From the NCBI RefSeq assembly GCF_014836715.1, contig NZ_JACSQI010000002.1:248001-312000 (forward strand): 64,000 nucleotides of DNA, given 5' to 3'. The position numbers and the translations under genes were made by a program. The notes under the pieces are model-generated. The model worked only from the letters and a program-made list of their open reading frames with translations. It searched no databases and had not been told where the DNA came from. Each line of letters starts with the position of its first letter. Positions within the stretch are counted from its first letter, which is position 1. This DNA comes from Escherichia whittamii. GTDB taxonomy: Bacteria; Pseudomonadota; Gammaproteobacteria; Enterobacterales; Enterobacteriaceae. Below, one piece after another: positions 30,302-40,319 of this stretch.

Positions 30302-30329
30302 CAAAACAGGGCATTACGCCCTGTTTTTA
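30302..30329. terminator. Bidirectional terminator between mipA and yeaE
   Basis: The stem ACAGGGC / GCCCTGT with a 5-base loop is flanked by AAAA on one side and TTTTT on the other. On the minus strand it lies 30 bases after the mipA stop. Confidence 0.8.
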
Positions 30330-30358
30330 TGCACAAAATGCCCTGGAAAGGTGCATTA

Positions 30359-31105
30359 TCAGAATTTGTAGGTGATCCCGGTAGAAATCAGACCAGTCCA
30401 GGATTTATCGACCATCGGGCTGTCGGTAACTTCATCGGACAGACGGGTGTAGCGCGCAGTACCGTAGACACTCCAGTCACCGGAGAAGTTATAGTTGGCG
30501 CTCAGTTCCAGATACGGACTCCAGCTATCATTCGGGTTATAGCCACGCAGACCGCTGCGAGCGGACTCTTTACGCGATACGCCATAATAGTATTCGTTAT
30601 GGTTTTCGCTGTTCCACTGCAAACCGATACCTGGAGTCAGAGTCAGACCACCGTTAGTGTAACGGTACAACCAGGCCGTATCCCAGACGATACCGTTGCT
30701 GTTATCCAGTGTGTCGGCTGCCAGAGAGGTCCGCAGATAACCGTACTGGGTAAAGTGAGCGTAAGACAGACCTGCCATCATGGTGCTCTTACGGTCATCC
30801 AGGTGACGCATTTGATGATCGCCACTGTCTTTGGCTTTAAAGTAGAGCGGTGACCAGTAAGCGGTAATTGAAAGTTTATCCGTCGCGTCATTCCACAGGT
30901 AGTAACCACCACCTAAGCCACGGAACCAGAAGTTATCGCCTTCATAGTTGATTACCGGTACTGGGTAAACATCGGTATCGTAATCTTTATAAGGGTGTTC
31001 AACGACACCTACGCCTGCGCCCAGGGAAAAATTACCTTCAGCGTGTGCTACGCCTGCAGACGTTGCGATAAGCACTCCAAGTGCCAGAAGTTTGAGTTTG
31101 GTCAC
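30359..31105 (-). CDS. mipA: MipA, outer membrane MltA-interacting scaffold protein
   Basis: A 248-residue outer membrane beta-barrel of the MipA/OmpV family. The signal peptide ends GVAHA (about residue 22). The barrel shows alternating aromatic strands and the closing C-terminal segment TGITYKF. MipA binds the lytic transglycosylase MltA and PBP1B and so links murein cutting and synthesis. It starts at ATG 31105. The 435 bases upstream separate it from yeaG, which is divergent. Confidence 0.96.
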   Translation of the reverse strand: MTKLKLLALGVLIATSAGVAHAEGNFSLGAGVGVVEHPYKDYDTDVYPVPVINYEGDNFWFRGLGGGYYLWNDATDKLSITAYWSPLYFKAKDSGDHQMRHLDDRKSTMMAGLSYAHFTQYGYLRTSLAADTLDNSNGIVWDTAWLYRYTNGGLTLTPGIGLQWNSENHNEYYYGVSRKESARSGLRGYNPNDSWSPYLELSANYNFSGDWSVYGTARYTRLSDEVTDSPMVDKSWTGLISTGITYKF

Positions 31106-31540
31106 AATTAATCATTCCTTAAACAAATGTTTAGCGGGCGACAAAGTTTACCCGTCAATACAACGAAACCCAAACTTTTTGCGTTTTCATTTCCAAAGGT
31201 AACTGTTTAATTTTCCTGACGCTGATGACGCCGTGCTTACAGACGAATGAATTCTGCGTTACTGGCGGCCTTATTCTTTACATTAGTTATGCAATTTTTA
31301 TGGATGAGTTGTTGATATGCCATTGAAATTCAGAAAGCCGTGCAGGCAAGTTTCCCAATTGCCATCTACGCTTAATTTTGAAGGTGTATCACCGGGCACG
31401 TTGTTCTCACGGTCGGCAGGATGGCATGAGAGTTGCTGTGTTTTAGCAAGAGACGTCGTTCAGTTTACCTCTTCCGGGAGCCTCTACTATTCATATCAAC
31501 GGCTCTTAACCTGTGCTAAAAAACGAAAGGACGGCATACC
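31106..31540. other. Divergent control region of mipA and yeaG
   Basis: These 435 bases hold the mipA promoter side near 31110-31200 and the yeaG leader. The clearest element is a sigma-54 type promoter at 31422-31437. A 75-codon frame crosses it but has no ribosome site and overlaps the promoter. K-12 yeaG also responds to sigma-S; I cannot place that promoter with confidence. Confidence 0.65.
31422..31437 (+). promoter_or_regulatory. Sigma-54 (RpoN) promoter of yeaGH
   Basis: TGGCATGAGAGTTGCT matches the -24/-12 consensus TGGCACG-N4-TTGCW at all but one or two positions, with the correct GG-GC spacing. It lies about 105 bases upstream of the yeaG ATG. K-12 yeaGH is reported to be part of the NtrC response, which agrees. 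Confidence 0.75.
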
Positions 31541-33475
31541 ATGAATATATTCGATCACTATCGCCAGCGATATGAAGCTGCCAAGGACGAAGAGTTCACA
31601 CTGCAGGAGTTTCTTACCATTTGTCGGCAAGATCGCAGTGCTTATGCCAACGCGGCAGAGCGGCTATTGATGGCTATTGGTGAGCCTGTCATGGTCGATA
31701 CAGCCCAGGAGCCCAGACTTTCTCGACTCTTTTCTAACCGGGTCATCGCACGTTATCCGGCATTTGAAGAGTTTTACGGCATGGAAGACGCGATTGAACA
31801 GATTGTCTCTTATCTGAAACACGCGGCTCAGGGGCTGGAAGAGAAGAAACAAATCCTGTATCTGCTGGGGCCTGTGGGTGGGGGTAAGTCGTCACTTGCT
31901 GAACGACTGAAATCATTAATGCAACGCGTGCCTATTTATGTATTGAGCGCCAACGGTGAGCGAAGCCCGGTTAACGATCATCCGTTCTGTCTGTTCAATC
32001 CACAGGAAGATGCGCAGATCCTTGAAAAAGAGTACGGCATTCCACGCCGCTACCTTGGCACCATTATGTCGCCGTGGGCGGCAAAACGCCTGCATGAATT
32101 TGGTGGCGACATCACTAAATTCCGCGTGGTCAAAGTGTGGCCGTCTATTCTGCAACAGATTGCCATTGCCAAAACGGAACCGGGCGATGAGAACAACCAG
32201 GATATTTCCGCGCTGGTGGGGAAAGTGGATATTCGTAAACTCGAACACCACGCCCAGAACGATCCGGACGCCTACGGCTATTCCGGTGCACTGTGCCGCG
32301 CCAACCAGGGGATCATGGAATTTGTTGAGATGTTTAAAGCACCGATTAAAGTGCTGCATCCGCTGTTGACCGCAACCCAGGAAGGCAACTACAACGGGAC
32401 GGAAGGTATCTCCGCCCTGCCATTCAACGGGATTATTCTCGCCCACTCAAACGAATCTGAATGGGTGACTTTCCGTAACAATAAAAACAACGAAGCCTTC
32501 CTCGACCGTGTCTACATCGTGAAGGTACCATATTGCTTGCGTATTTCCGAAGAGATCAAAATCTACGAGAAATTACTTAATCATAGTGAACTGACTCACG
32601 CACCATGCGCACCTGGCACGCTGGAAACATTGTCACGTTTTTCCATTCTTTCGCGCCTGAAAGAGCCAGAAAACTCCAGCATTTATTCGAAGATGCGCGT
32701 TTATGATGGCGAAAGCCTGAAAGATACCGATCCGAAAGCCAAGTCATATCAGGAATATCGTGATTACGCGGGCGTTGATGAAGGGATGAACGGTCTGTCC
32801 ACGCGTTTCGCGTTTAAGATCCTCTCTCGCGTGTTCAACTTCGATCACGTGGAAGTGGCGGCTAACCCGGTTCATCTGTTCTACGTTCTTGAACAGCAAA
32901 TTGAACGCGAGCAGTTCCCGCAAGAGCAGGCTGAACGCTATCTGGAGTTCCTGAAAGGTTATCTGATCCCGAAATATGCCGAATTTATCGGTAAAGAGAT
33001 CCAGACGGCCTATCTTGAATCCTATTCTGAATATGGACAGAACATTTTCGACCGTTATGTCACCTATGCGGATTTCTGGATTCAGGACCAGGAGTATCGC
33101 GACCCGGATACCGGTCAGCTGTTTGATCGCGAGTCGCTGAACGCCGAGCTGGAGAAAATCGAAAAACCGGCGGGGATCAGCAATCCGAAAGATTTCCGCA
33201 ACGAGATCGTCAACTTTGTACTGCGTGCCAGAGCGAATAACAGCGGACGCAATCCGAACTGGACCAGTTACGAAAAACTGCGCACGGTCATTGAGAAGAA
33301 AATGTTCTCCAATACCGAAGAGTTGTTGCCGGTCATTTCGTTTAACGCCAAAACCTCAACCGACGAGCAGAAGAAACACGACGATTTTGTCGACCGTATG
33401 ATGGAAAAAGGCTACACCCGTAAACAGGTACGTTTACTGTGCGAATGGTATTTGCGTGTACGTAAATCGTCTTAA
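31541..33475 (+). CDS. yeaG: YeaG, PrkA-family serine protein kinase
   Basis: A 644-residue PrkA protein. The N-terminal AAA-like domain has Walker A GPVGGGKSS (residues 110-118); a C-terminal PrkA kinase-like domain follows. In K-12 it acts in adaptation to nitrogen and energy starvation and at stationary phase. It starts at ATG 31541 with AAAGGA upstream and is followed by yeaH in one operon, with a hairpin in the gap. Expression is likely RpoN- and RpoS-dependent. Confidence 0.95.
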   Translation: MNIFDHYRQRYEAAKDEEFTLQEFLTICRQDRSAYANAAERLLMAIGEPVMVDTAQEPRLSRLFSNRVIARYPAFEEFYGMEDAIEQIVSYLKHAAQGLEEKKQILYLLGPVGGGKSSLAERLKSLMQRVPIYVLSANGERSPVNDHPFCLFNPQEDAQILEKEYGIPRRYLGTIMSPWAAKRLHEFGGDITKFRVVKVWPSILQQIAIAKTEPGDENNQDISALVGKVDIRKLEHHAQNDPDAYGYSGALCRANQGIMEFVEMFKAPIKVLHPLLTATQEGNYNGTEGISALPFNGIILAHSNESEWVTFRNNKNNEAFLDRVYIVKVPYCLRISEEIKIYEKLLNHSELTHAPCAPGTLETLSRFSILSRLKEPENSSIYSKMRVYDGESLKDTDPKAKSYQEYRDYAGVDEGMNGLSTRFAFKILSRVFNFDHVEVAANPVHLFYVLEQQIEREQFPQEQAERYLEFLKGYLIPKYAEFIGKEIQTAYLESYSEYGQNIFDRYVTYADFWIQDQEYRDPDTGQLFDRESLNAELEKIEKPAGISNPKDFRNEIVNFVLRARANNSGRNPNWTSYEKLRTVIEKKMFSNTEELLPVISFNAKTSTDEQKKHDDFVDRMMEKGYTRKQVRLLCEWYLRVRKSS

Positions 33476-34870
<1,395 letters not shown>

Positions 34871-34875
34871 CACCA

Positions 34876-34907
34876 TCAGCCAGGTCATTATTACCTGGCT
34901 GATTTTT
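34876..34907 (+). terminator. Intrinsic terminator of yeaGH
   Basis: CAGCCAGGT and ACCTGGCTG form a 9-base stem with a short A/T loop, followed by ATTTTT. It lies just after the yeaH stop. Confidence 0.9.
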
Positions 34908-35016
34908 AGCTCACTGTAAATTATTTCATTTATTATATACGTTAGCTTACAATTGCTTTAAATATCACAGCGCAACGTTTACACAATTTAGTTCCAGAAA
35001 ACAATCATTCGGAAAA

Positions 35017-36492
35017 TTGATTAGGTTAACACGCATTTTCCCGGGGTTATTCTTTAATTATTTTTTATCGATAGTGAAAATTGATCCTGGTCAAAACTAT
35101 ATGTCTCGGCCATCAATAAAATCGAACACTCACATTGCTCTCCTTTTTATGATTTTTATGGGTACACAAAAGCTAAAAGCACACAGCTTTTTTATCTTCA
35201 GCTTACTGCTGACATTAATTTTATTTTGCATTACCACCTTATATAACGAAAACGCCAATATAAAACTCATCCCTCAGATGAATTATATGATGGTTGTTGT
35301 GGCTTTGTTCTTCCTTAATGCCGTCATTTTTCTTTTCATGCTAATGAAATATTTTACTAACCGTGAAGTATTTCCAACACTCATTTTAAGTCTTGCATTC
35401 TTAAGTGGCATTTTCTATTTAACTGAAACCATTGTCATTATTCATAAACCTATCAGTGACAGTACACTTATTCAGGCTAAATCAAATGATGTTTCCATAT
35501 TATATCTGTTTCGCCAGCTAAGTTTCATTTGCTTAACCGCGTTGGCTCTCTTCTGTTATGACCGCAAAAGTATTCTAACGAACAACAAGAAAAAAAACTG
35601 CATCCTGTTGTTGGCACTGATACCTTTCATGTTGTTTCCTTTACTGGCACACAACCTGAGCAGTTATAACCCTGACTATTCCTTATACGTCGTAGATTAC
35701 TGTCCGGATAGCCATTCTGCGACCTGGGGAATTAATTACACAAAAATTTTGGTTTGTCTGTGGTCATGCTTACTGTTCTTTATTATCATGCGCACACGAT
35801 TAGCAAGCGAACTTTGGCCTTCAATAGCGTTATTATGTCTGGCATCGCTCTGCTGTAACTTACTTCTGCTGACTCTGGATGAATACAATTACACCATCTG
35901 GTACATCAGTCGTGGTATTGAAGTTTCCAGCAAACTGTTTGTCGTAGCGTTTCTGATTTATAATATTTTTCAGGAACTGCAACTCTCCAGCAAACTGGCG
36001 GTTCATGATGTATTGACCAATATTTATAATCGCCGTTACTTTTTCAACAGCGTAGAGTCGTTATTATCGCAACCTGTTGTGAAGGATTTTTGTATCATGC
36101 TGGTAGATATTAATCAGTTCAAACGCATCAATGACCAATGGGGGCATCATGTGGGCGATAAAGTGCTGGTTTCAATTGTCGATATTATCCAGCAAAGTAT
36201 CCGCCCGGATGACATTTTAGCGCGCCTGGAGGGGGAAGTATTTGGTTTGCTATTTACCGAACTCAATGCTGCCCAGGCAAAAATCATTGCTGAACGTATC
36301 CGTAAAAATGTCGAACTCCTGACCGGCTTTAGTAACAGGTATGATGCTCCTGAACCAATGACCATCAGCATTGGCAGTGTTTTTTCAACTGGTGATACGC
36401 GTAATATCTCGCTTGTCATGACAGAAGCAGATAAAGCCTTACGTGAGGCGAAAAACGAGGGCGGCAACAAAGTGATTATTCATCGTCTTTGA
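35017..36492 (+). CDS. cdgI: CdgI, membrane protein with degenerate GGDEF domain
   Basis: An inner membrane MASE-type sensor of about 491 residues: eight or so hydrophobic segments, then a GGDEF-like domain. The active loop reads EGEVF (residues 405-409) instead of GGDEF, so diguanylate cyclase activity is unlikely; K-12 CdgI has the same change. It may bind c-di-GMP or act by protein contact. The start is TTG at 35017 with a weak GGAA site; the next option, ATG 35101, would give 463 residues. Followed by a terminator and dgcJ. Confidence 0.9.
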   Translation: MIRLTRIFPGLFFNYFLSIVKIDPGQNYMSRPSIKSNTHIALLFMIFMGTQKLKAHSFFIFSLLLTLILFCITTLYNENANIKLIPQMNYMMVVVALFFLNAVIFLFMLMKYFTNREVFPTLILSLAFLSGIFYLTETIVIIHKPISDSTLIQAKSNDVSILYLFRQLSFICLTALALFCYDRKSILTNNKKKNCILLLALIPFMLFPLLAHNLSSYNPDYSLYVVDYCPDSHSATWGINYTKILVCLWSCLLFFIIMRTRLASELWPSIALLCLASLCCNLLLLTLDEYNYTIWYISRGIEVSSKLFVVAFLIYNIFQELQLSSKLAVHDVLTNIYNRRYFFNSVESLLSQPVVKDFCIMLVDINQFKRINDQWGHHVGDKVLVSIVDIIQQSIRPDDILARLEGEVFGLLFTELNAAQAKIIAERIRKNVELLTGFSNRYDAPEPMTISIGSVFSTGDTRNISLVMTEADKALREAKNEGGNKVIIHRL

Positions 36493-36508
36493 GTGCAAAA
36501 ATATTCAC

Positions 36509-36533
36509 AGCCATGCTTTTTGCGTGGCTTTTG
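36509..36533 (+). terminator. Terminator after cdgI
   Basis: AGCCATGC and GCGTGGCT pair (one G-T pair) around TTTTT and are followed by TTTT. It is located 16 bases after the cdgI stop and separates cdgI from dgcJ. Confidence 0.75.
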
Positions 36534-36672
36534 CATACAATTAATTTCTGATACCACTAAATTTCTCCTCCCCAACGGCACAGAGATGAGTATAATTAGC
36601 GCCCCTGTGCCAGGCCGCAATCGAACTTTAACTGGTTTTCTCATTTCACTAACCGAAGGAGTGCCATTTATC

Positions 36673-38163
36673 ATGAAATTGCCCCATAGAATGCTCCGGC
36701 ATTTTATCGCCGCAAGTGTCATTGTGCTGACATCTTCCTTCCTTATTTTTGAACTTGTCGCCAGCGACAGAGCGATGAGCGCGTACTTGCGCTATATCGT
36801 CCAGAAAGCGGATTCCTCCTTTCTCTACGATAAGTATCAAAATCAAAGTATTGCCGCACATGTAATGCGCGCACTTGCAGCAAAACAGCCAGAGGTGTCG
36901 CCAGAACAGCGACGAGCCATCTGCGAGGCTTTTGAATCAGCCAATAATACTTATGGACTAAACCTGACGGCCCATACTTATTCTGGCTTACGCGGGACAT
37001 TACAGAGCGCATCCGATGACTGTGACACAATTGTGGAAGCAGCAGCGCTATTACCCGCATTTGATCAAGCGGTGGAAGGTAATCGCCATCAAGATGAATA
37101 TGGTTCCGGTCTTGGGATGGCTGAAGAGAAATTTCACTATTATCTCGATCTTAATGACCGCTATGTCTATTTTTATGAGCCGGTCAATGTTGAATACTTC
37201 GCCATGAATAACTGGTCGTTTTTGCAATCAGGAAGCATTGGCATTAACCGTAAAGATATCGAAAAGGTGTTTACCGGTCGCACGGTGTTATCGAGCATTT
37301 ACCAGGATCAGCGTACTAAACAGAATGTAATGAGCTTGCTGACGCCGGTTTATCTCGCGGGTCAACTTAAAGGGATTGTGCTGCTGGATATCAATAAAAA
37401 CAATCTGCGGAATATCTTTTACACTCATGACCGCCCTCTTCTCTGGCGTTTTCTCAATGTTACGCTTACCGATGTAGATTCGGGCCGGGACATTATTATC
37501 AACCAGAGTGAAGACAATCTGTTTCAGTACGTCAGTTACGTCCATGACTTACCTGGCGGAATTCGCGTCACATTATCCATTGATATTCTTTACTTTATTA
37601 CGTCTTCATGGAAAAGCGTTGTCTTCTGGCTGCTGACGGCATTGATATTACTGAATATGGTACGCATGCACTTTCGCTTGTACCAAAACGTGACTCGCGA
37701 AAATATCAGCGATGCGATGACCGGATTGTATAACCGCAAAATATTGACTCCTGAGTTGCAGCAACGCTTGCAACGCCTGGTTCAGGCTGGTTCTGCAGTC
37801 ATGTTTATTGCTATTGACATGGACAAGTTAAAGCAAATTAACGACACACTGGGTCATCAGGAAGGTGATTTAGCGATTACTTTACTAGCACAGGCGATTA
37901 AACAGTCGATTCGTAAAAGCGATTATGCTATCCGTCTCGGTGGTGATGAATTTTGCATCATCCTGGTCGATTCGACGCCACAAATTGCTGCGCAATTGCC
38001 TGAACGTATCGAAAAACGCCTGCAACATATCGCGCCACAGAAAGAGATTGGCTTCTCTTCCGGCATTTACGCGATGAAAGAAAACGATACGATACATGAT
38101 GCTTACAAAGCTTCTGATGAACGTCTGTATGTCAATAAACAGAACAAAAACAGCAGTTCATGA
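36673..38163 (+). CDS. dgcJ: DgcJ, membrane diguanylate cyclase
   Basis: Makes c-di-GMP from two GTP. The 496-residue protein has an N-terminal membrane segment (about 12-32), a large periplasmic sensor region, a second membrane segment (about 313-333, SVVFWLLTALILLNMV) and a cytoplasmic GGDEF domain with an intact GGDEF motif at 423-427. I chose ATG 36673 (MKLPHRMLRHFIA), with AAGGAG 13 bases upstream; the frame remains open upstream to 36493, and ATG 36586 is another in-frame option. In K-12 it affects motility. Confidence 0.94.
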   Translation: MKLPHRMLRHFIAASVIVLTSSFLIFELVASDRAMSAYLRYIVQKADSSFLYDKYQNQSIAAHVMRALAAKQPEVSPEQRRAICEAFESANNTYGLNLTAHTYSGLRGTLQSASDDCDTIVEAAALLPAFDQAVEGNRHQDEYGSGLGMAEEKFHYYLDLNDRYVYFYEPVNVEYFAMNNWSFLQSGSIGINRKDIEKVFTGRTVLSSIYQDQRTKQNVMSLLTPVYLAGQLKGIVLLDINKNNLRNIFYTHDRPLLWRFLNVTLTDVDSGRDIIINQSEDNLFQYVSYVHDLPGGIRVTLSIDILYFITSSWKSVVFWLLTALILLNMVRMHFRLYQNVTRENISDAMTGLYNRKILTPELQQRLQRLVQAGSAVMFIAIDMDKLKQINDTLGHQEGDLAITLLAQAIKQSIRKSDYAIRLGGDEFCIILVDSTPQIAAQLPERIEKRLQHIAPQKEIGFSSGIYAMKENDTIHDAYKASDERLYVNKQNKNSSS

Positions 38164-38205
38164 TAATCTTCTGTGGTTGTTTAGTTATAAACCCAGGAGC
38201 GTGAA

Positions 38206-38709
38206 ATGACCGAAATGGCTAAAGGAAGCGTGACGCATCAGCGCTTAATCGCTTTATTATCACAAGAAGGCGCTAACTTCCGCATCGTCACCCACGAAGC
38301 TGTGGGCAAATGTGAAGCAGTGTCAGAAATTCGCGGCACTGCTTTGGGTCAGGGCGCCAAGGCGCTGGTGTGTAAAGTGAAAGGAAATGGCGTTAATCAA
38401 CATGTATTAGCGATACTTCCTGCCGATCAGCAGGCCGATCTGAGCCAACTCGCCAGTCACATTGGCGGGTTACGCGCCTCGCTTGCCAGCCCGGCGGAGG
38501 TCGATGAACTCACTGGCTGCGTTTTTGGCGCCATCCCGCCTTTCAGCTTCCACCCCAAACTCAAACTGGTTGCCGATCCACTACTCTTCGAGCGATTCGA
38601 AGAAATTGCCTTCAACGCGGGCATGCTGGATAAATCCGTTATTCTTAACACCGCAGATTATTTACGCATTGCGCAACCAGAGCTGATCCATTTCCGCCGT
38701 ACTGTATAA
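38206..38709 (+). CDS. yeaK: YeaK, YbaK/ProX-family editing protein
   Basis: A cytosolic 167-residue protein of the YbaK/EbsC family, which deacylates wrongly charged tRNAs in trans. The fold signatures are LGQGAKALVCKVKGN, where Lys is the catalytic family residue, and GGLRASLASPAEV. K-12 YeaK acts on mischarged tRNAs. The ATG at 38206 is preceded by AGGAGCG. Its stop abuts yoaI on the other strand. Confidence 0.93.
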   Translation: MTEMAKGSVTHQRLIALLSQEGANFRIVTHEAVGKCEAVSEIRGTALGQGAKALVCKVKGNGVNQHVLAILPADQQADLSQLASHIGGLRASLASPAEVDELTGCVFGAIPPFSFHPKLKLVADPLLFERFEEIAFNAGMLDKSVILNTADYLRIAQPELIHFRRTV

Positions 38710-38814
38710 CTAGCCGGTACGTTCAAGTAGCAAAACTGACAGTACCAGCACAACCGCAATGGCAAAAAACGATGACGTGATAATCAGTGTCTCAATGAAC
38801 ATTTGATCGTTCAT
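38710..38814 (-). CDS. yoaI: YoaI, 34-residue membrane small protein
   Basis: The short protein begins [17 protein letters not shown] and is one hydrophobic helix with a short C-terminal end ERTG. ATG 38814 has AGGGGT upstream; a longer 150-codon frame in the same register is not real. K-12 YoaI is 34 residues, membrane-located and has been reported in the PhoR-PhoB and PhoQP networks. It ends next to the yeaK stop, convergent. Confidence 0.85.
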   Translation of the reverse strand: MNDQMFIETLIITSSFFAIAVVLVLSVLLLERTG

Positions 38815-38983
38815 GGTTTTACCCCTGGAGATAACTGTTTTCACGTTATTGTTAGCGTAACCAAATGGCAGTTTGATGACAATTCTCCCTATTTTTGATG
38901 CAAAAAGTGTAATTAATGTCTGATTCCTGCACTCAGCAAGCGTAAAGTACAGGGAGTAATTATTTTTTGGCAAGGAAACCACG

Positions 38984-39430
38984 ATGTTTGATGTCACTTT
39001 GTTAATCCTCCTCGGATTAGCTGCGCTGGGCTTTATCAGCCACAACACCACTGTCGCCGTTTCAATTCTGGTGTTGATCATTGTCCGTGTCACACCGTTG
39101 AGCACCTTTTTCCCCTGGATTGAAAAACAAGGGTTGAGCATCGGGATAATTATTCTCACCATCGGTGTTATGGCCCCAATCGCCAGCGGGACCCTGCCAC
39201 CATCGACACTTGTTCACTCGTTTCTGAACTGGAAATCATTAGTCGCGATTGCCGTAGGCGTGATTGTTTCCTGGCTTGGCGGGCGCGGCGTAACGTTGAT
39301 GGGTAGTCAACCACAACTGGTAGCCGGATTGCTGATGGGTACGGTTTTAGGCGTAGCGCTTTTTCGCGGTGTACCCGTCGGCCCGCTTATTGCTGCTGGC
39401 CTGGTTTCGCTGATTATTGGTAAGCAGTAG
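38984..39430 (+). CDS. yeaL: YeaL, DUF441 (UPF0756) inner membrane protein
   Basis: A 148-residue protein with four membrane segments. Typical DUF441 features: [16 protein letters not shown], then [16 protein letters not shown], a WLGGRGV loop and [15 protein letters not shown] at the end. Function unknown. It starts at ATG 38984 preceded by AAGGAAACC. In K-12 nimR and nimT follow; here yeaO comes 81 bases later. Confidence 0.93.
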   Translation: MFDVTLLILLGLAALGFISHNTTVAVSILVLIIVRVTPLSTFFPWIEKQGLSIGIIILTIGVMAPIASGTLPPSTLVHSFLNWKSLVAIAVGVIVSWLGGRGVTLMGSQPQLVAGLLMGTVLGVALFRGVPVGPLIAAGLVSLIIGKQ

Positions 39431-39511
39431 TTTTTGCCGCAGTCGCCATAGCCATAAAAACAAAGTGTTATAGTGGCGTGGCAATGTTGCGTGAAAGGGA
39501 GAACAAACACG

Positions 39512-39859
39512 ATGAATATTCAGTGTAAACGCGTCTATGATCCGGCTGAACAAGGCGATGGTTATCGCGTACTGGTCGATCGTCTCTGGCCGCGTGGTAT
39601 CAAGAAAACAGATTTAGCGCTTGATGAATGGGACAAAACCATCACACCTTCAACGGAACTACGCAAAGCCTTTCACGGCGAAGTGATCGATTTTGAAACC
39701 TTTCGCGAACAATATATTGCAGAACTGGCGCAGCATGAACAAGAAGGGAAACGACTGGCGGATATTGCCCGCCAGCAAACACTAACCCTACTTTATTCGG
39801 CAAAAAATACCACGCAAAACCATGCGCTGGTGCTGGCCGATTGGCTACGCAGTTTGTGA
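39512..39859 (+). CDS. yeaO: YeaO, DUF488 family protein
   Basis: A cytosolic 115-residue DUF488 protein: KRVYDPAEQGDGYRVLVDRLWPRG is the family opening, with AFHGE and TLLYSAKNTTQNHALVL near the end. Function unknown; the fold is related to uroporphyrin or phosphatase-like families only weakly. ATG 39512 has GGGAG upstream. It is convergent with yoaF. Confidence 0.92.
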   Translation: MNIQCKRVYDPAEQGDGYRVLVDRLWPRGIKKTDLALDEWDKTITPSTELRKAFHGEVIDFETFREQYIAELAQHEQEGKRLADIARQQTLTLLYSAKNTTQNHALVLADWLRSL

Positions 39860-39880
39860 TTCCAGCCCGGCATCCGGTTG

Positions 39881-40135
39881 TTATTTTCTTTCAGCCGGAT
39901 GATCCCTCCGCCATAATGCCCATTCATCAATCGTTTCACCGCCAGGTAATTTGCAATTGTTGCTGACCCCTTGCGCTGTTTGTACCGGAATAAGCACACC
40001 ACCCTTTTGCTGGCAGTAGACCGATGCAGGATTAGCCATTCCAACATGTGGCGGTTCAGGTGCATCGGGCTGAGAAGTGGTTGAACACCCCGCCAGCATT
40101 AGCAGGCAAGGCAGAGCAAAACGGATAATTTTCAT
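39881..40135 (-). CDS. yoaF: YoaF, DUF333 outer membrane lipoprotein
   Basis: An 84-residue lipoprotein. Signal peptide MKIIRFALPCLLMLAGC has the lipobox LAGC with Cys17 lipidated and Ser at +2, so it goes to the outer membrane. DUF333 segment: ANPASVYCQQKGG. Function unknown. ATG 40135 is chosen; an extra five codons upstream lack a ribosome site. It is divergent from dgcP over 184 bases. Confidence 0.92.
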   Translation of the reverse strand: MKIIRFALPCLLMLAGCSTTSQPDAPEPPHVGMANPASVYCQQKGGVLIPVQTAQGVSNNCKLPGGETIDEWALWRRDHPAERK

Positions 40136-40319
40136 ATAGTGATCTCGCACGTTTATCTACGCTTTAGAATATCGCGGTATCGCTTTGTTTTGCAGCACTA
40201 TTTCTTTTATATTCACTTAAAATATATTACGGCTAGTTTCATCTTCGTTGATGATGTTTTATCATGCCTGTAAAGATTAAATAATCAGCATTTTACCTGC
40301 AGCATCCTGGAGTTCTTTC

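Noticed and set aside
30329..30853. 174-codon plus-strand frame over mipA
   Set aside because: Antisense to a well-supported gene; no motif or ribosome site.
31317..31544. 75-codon frame upstream of yeaG
   Set aside because: It crosses the sigma-54 promoter and overlaps the yeaG start, with no Shine-Dalgarno sequence.
36493..36672. In-frame 60-codon extension of dgcJ
   Set aside because: It starts inside the cdgI terminator; ATG 36673 gives the usual length with AAGGAG upstream. ATG 36586 remains a less likely option.
38815..39162. Long upstream extension of yoaI
   Set aside because: The extension runs over the start of yeaL and has no ribosome site; the 34-codon form has one.
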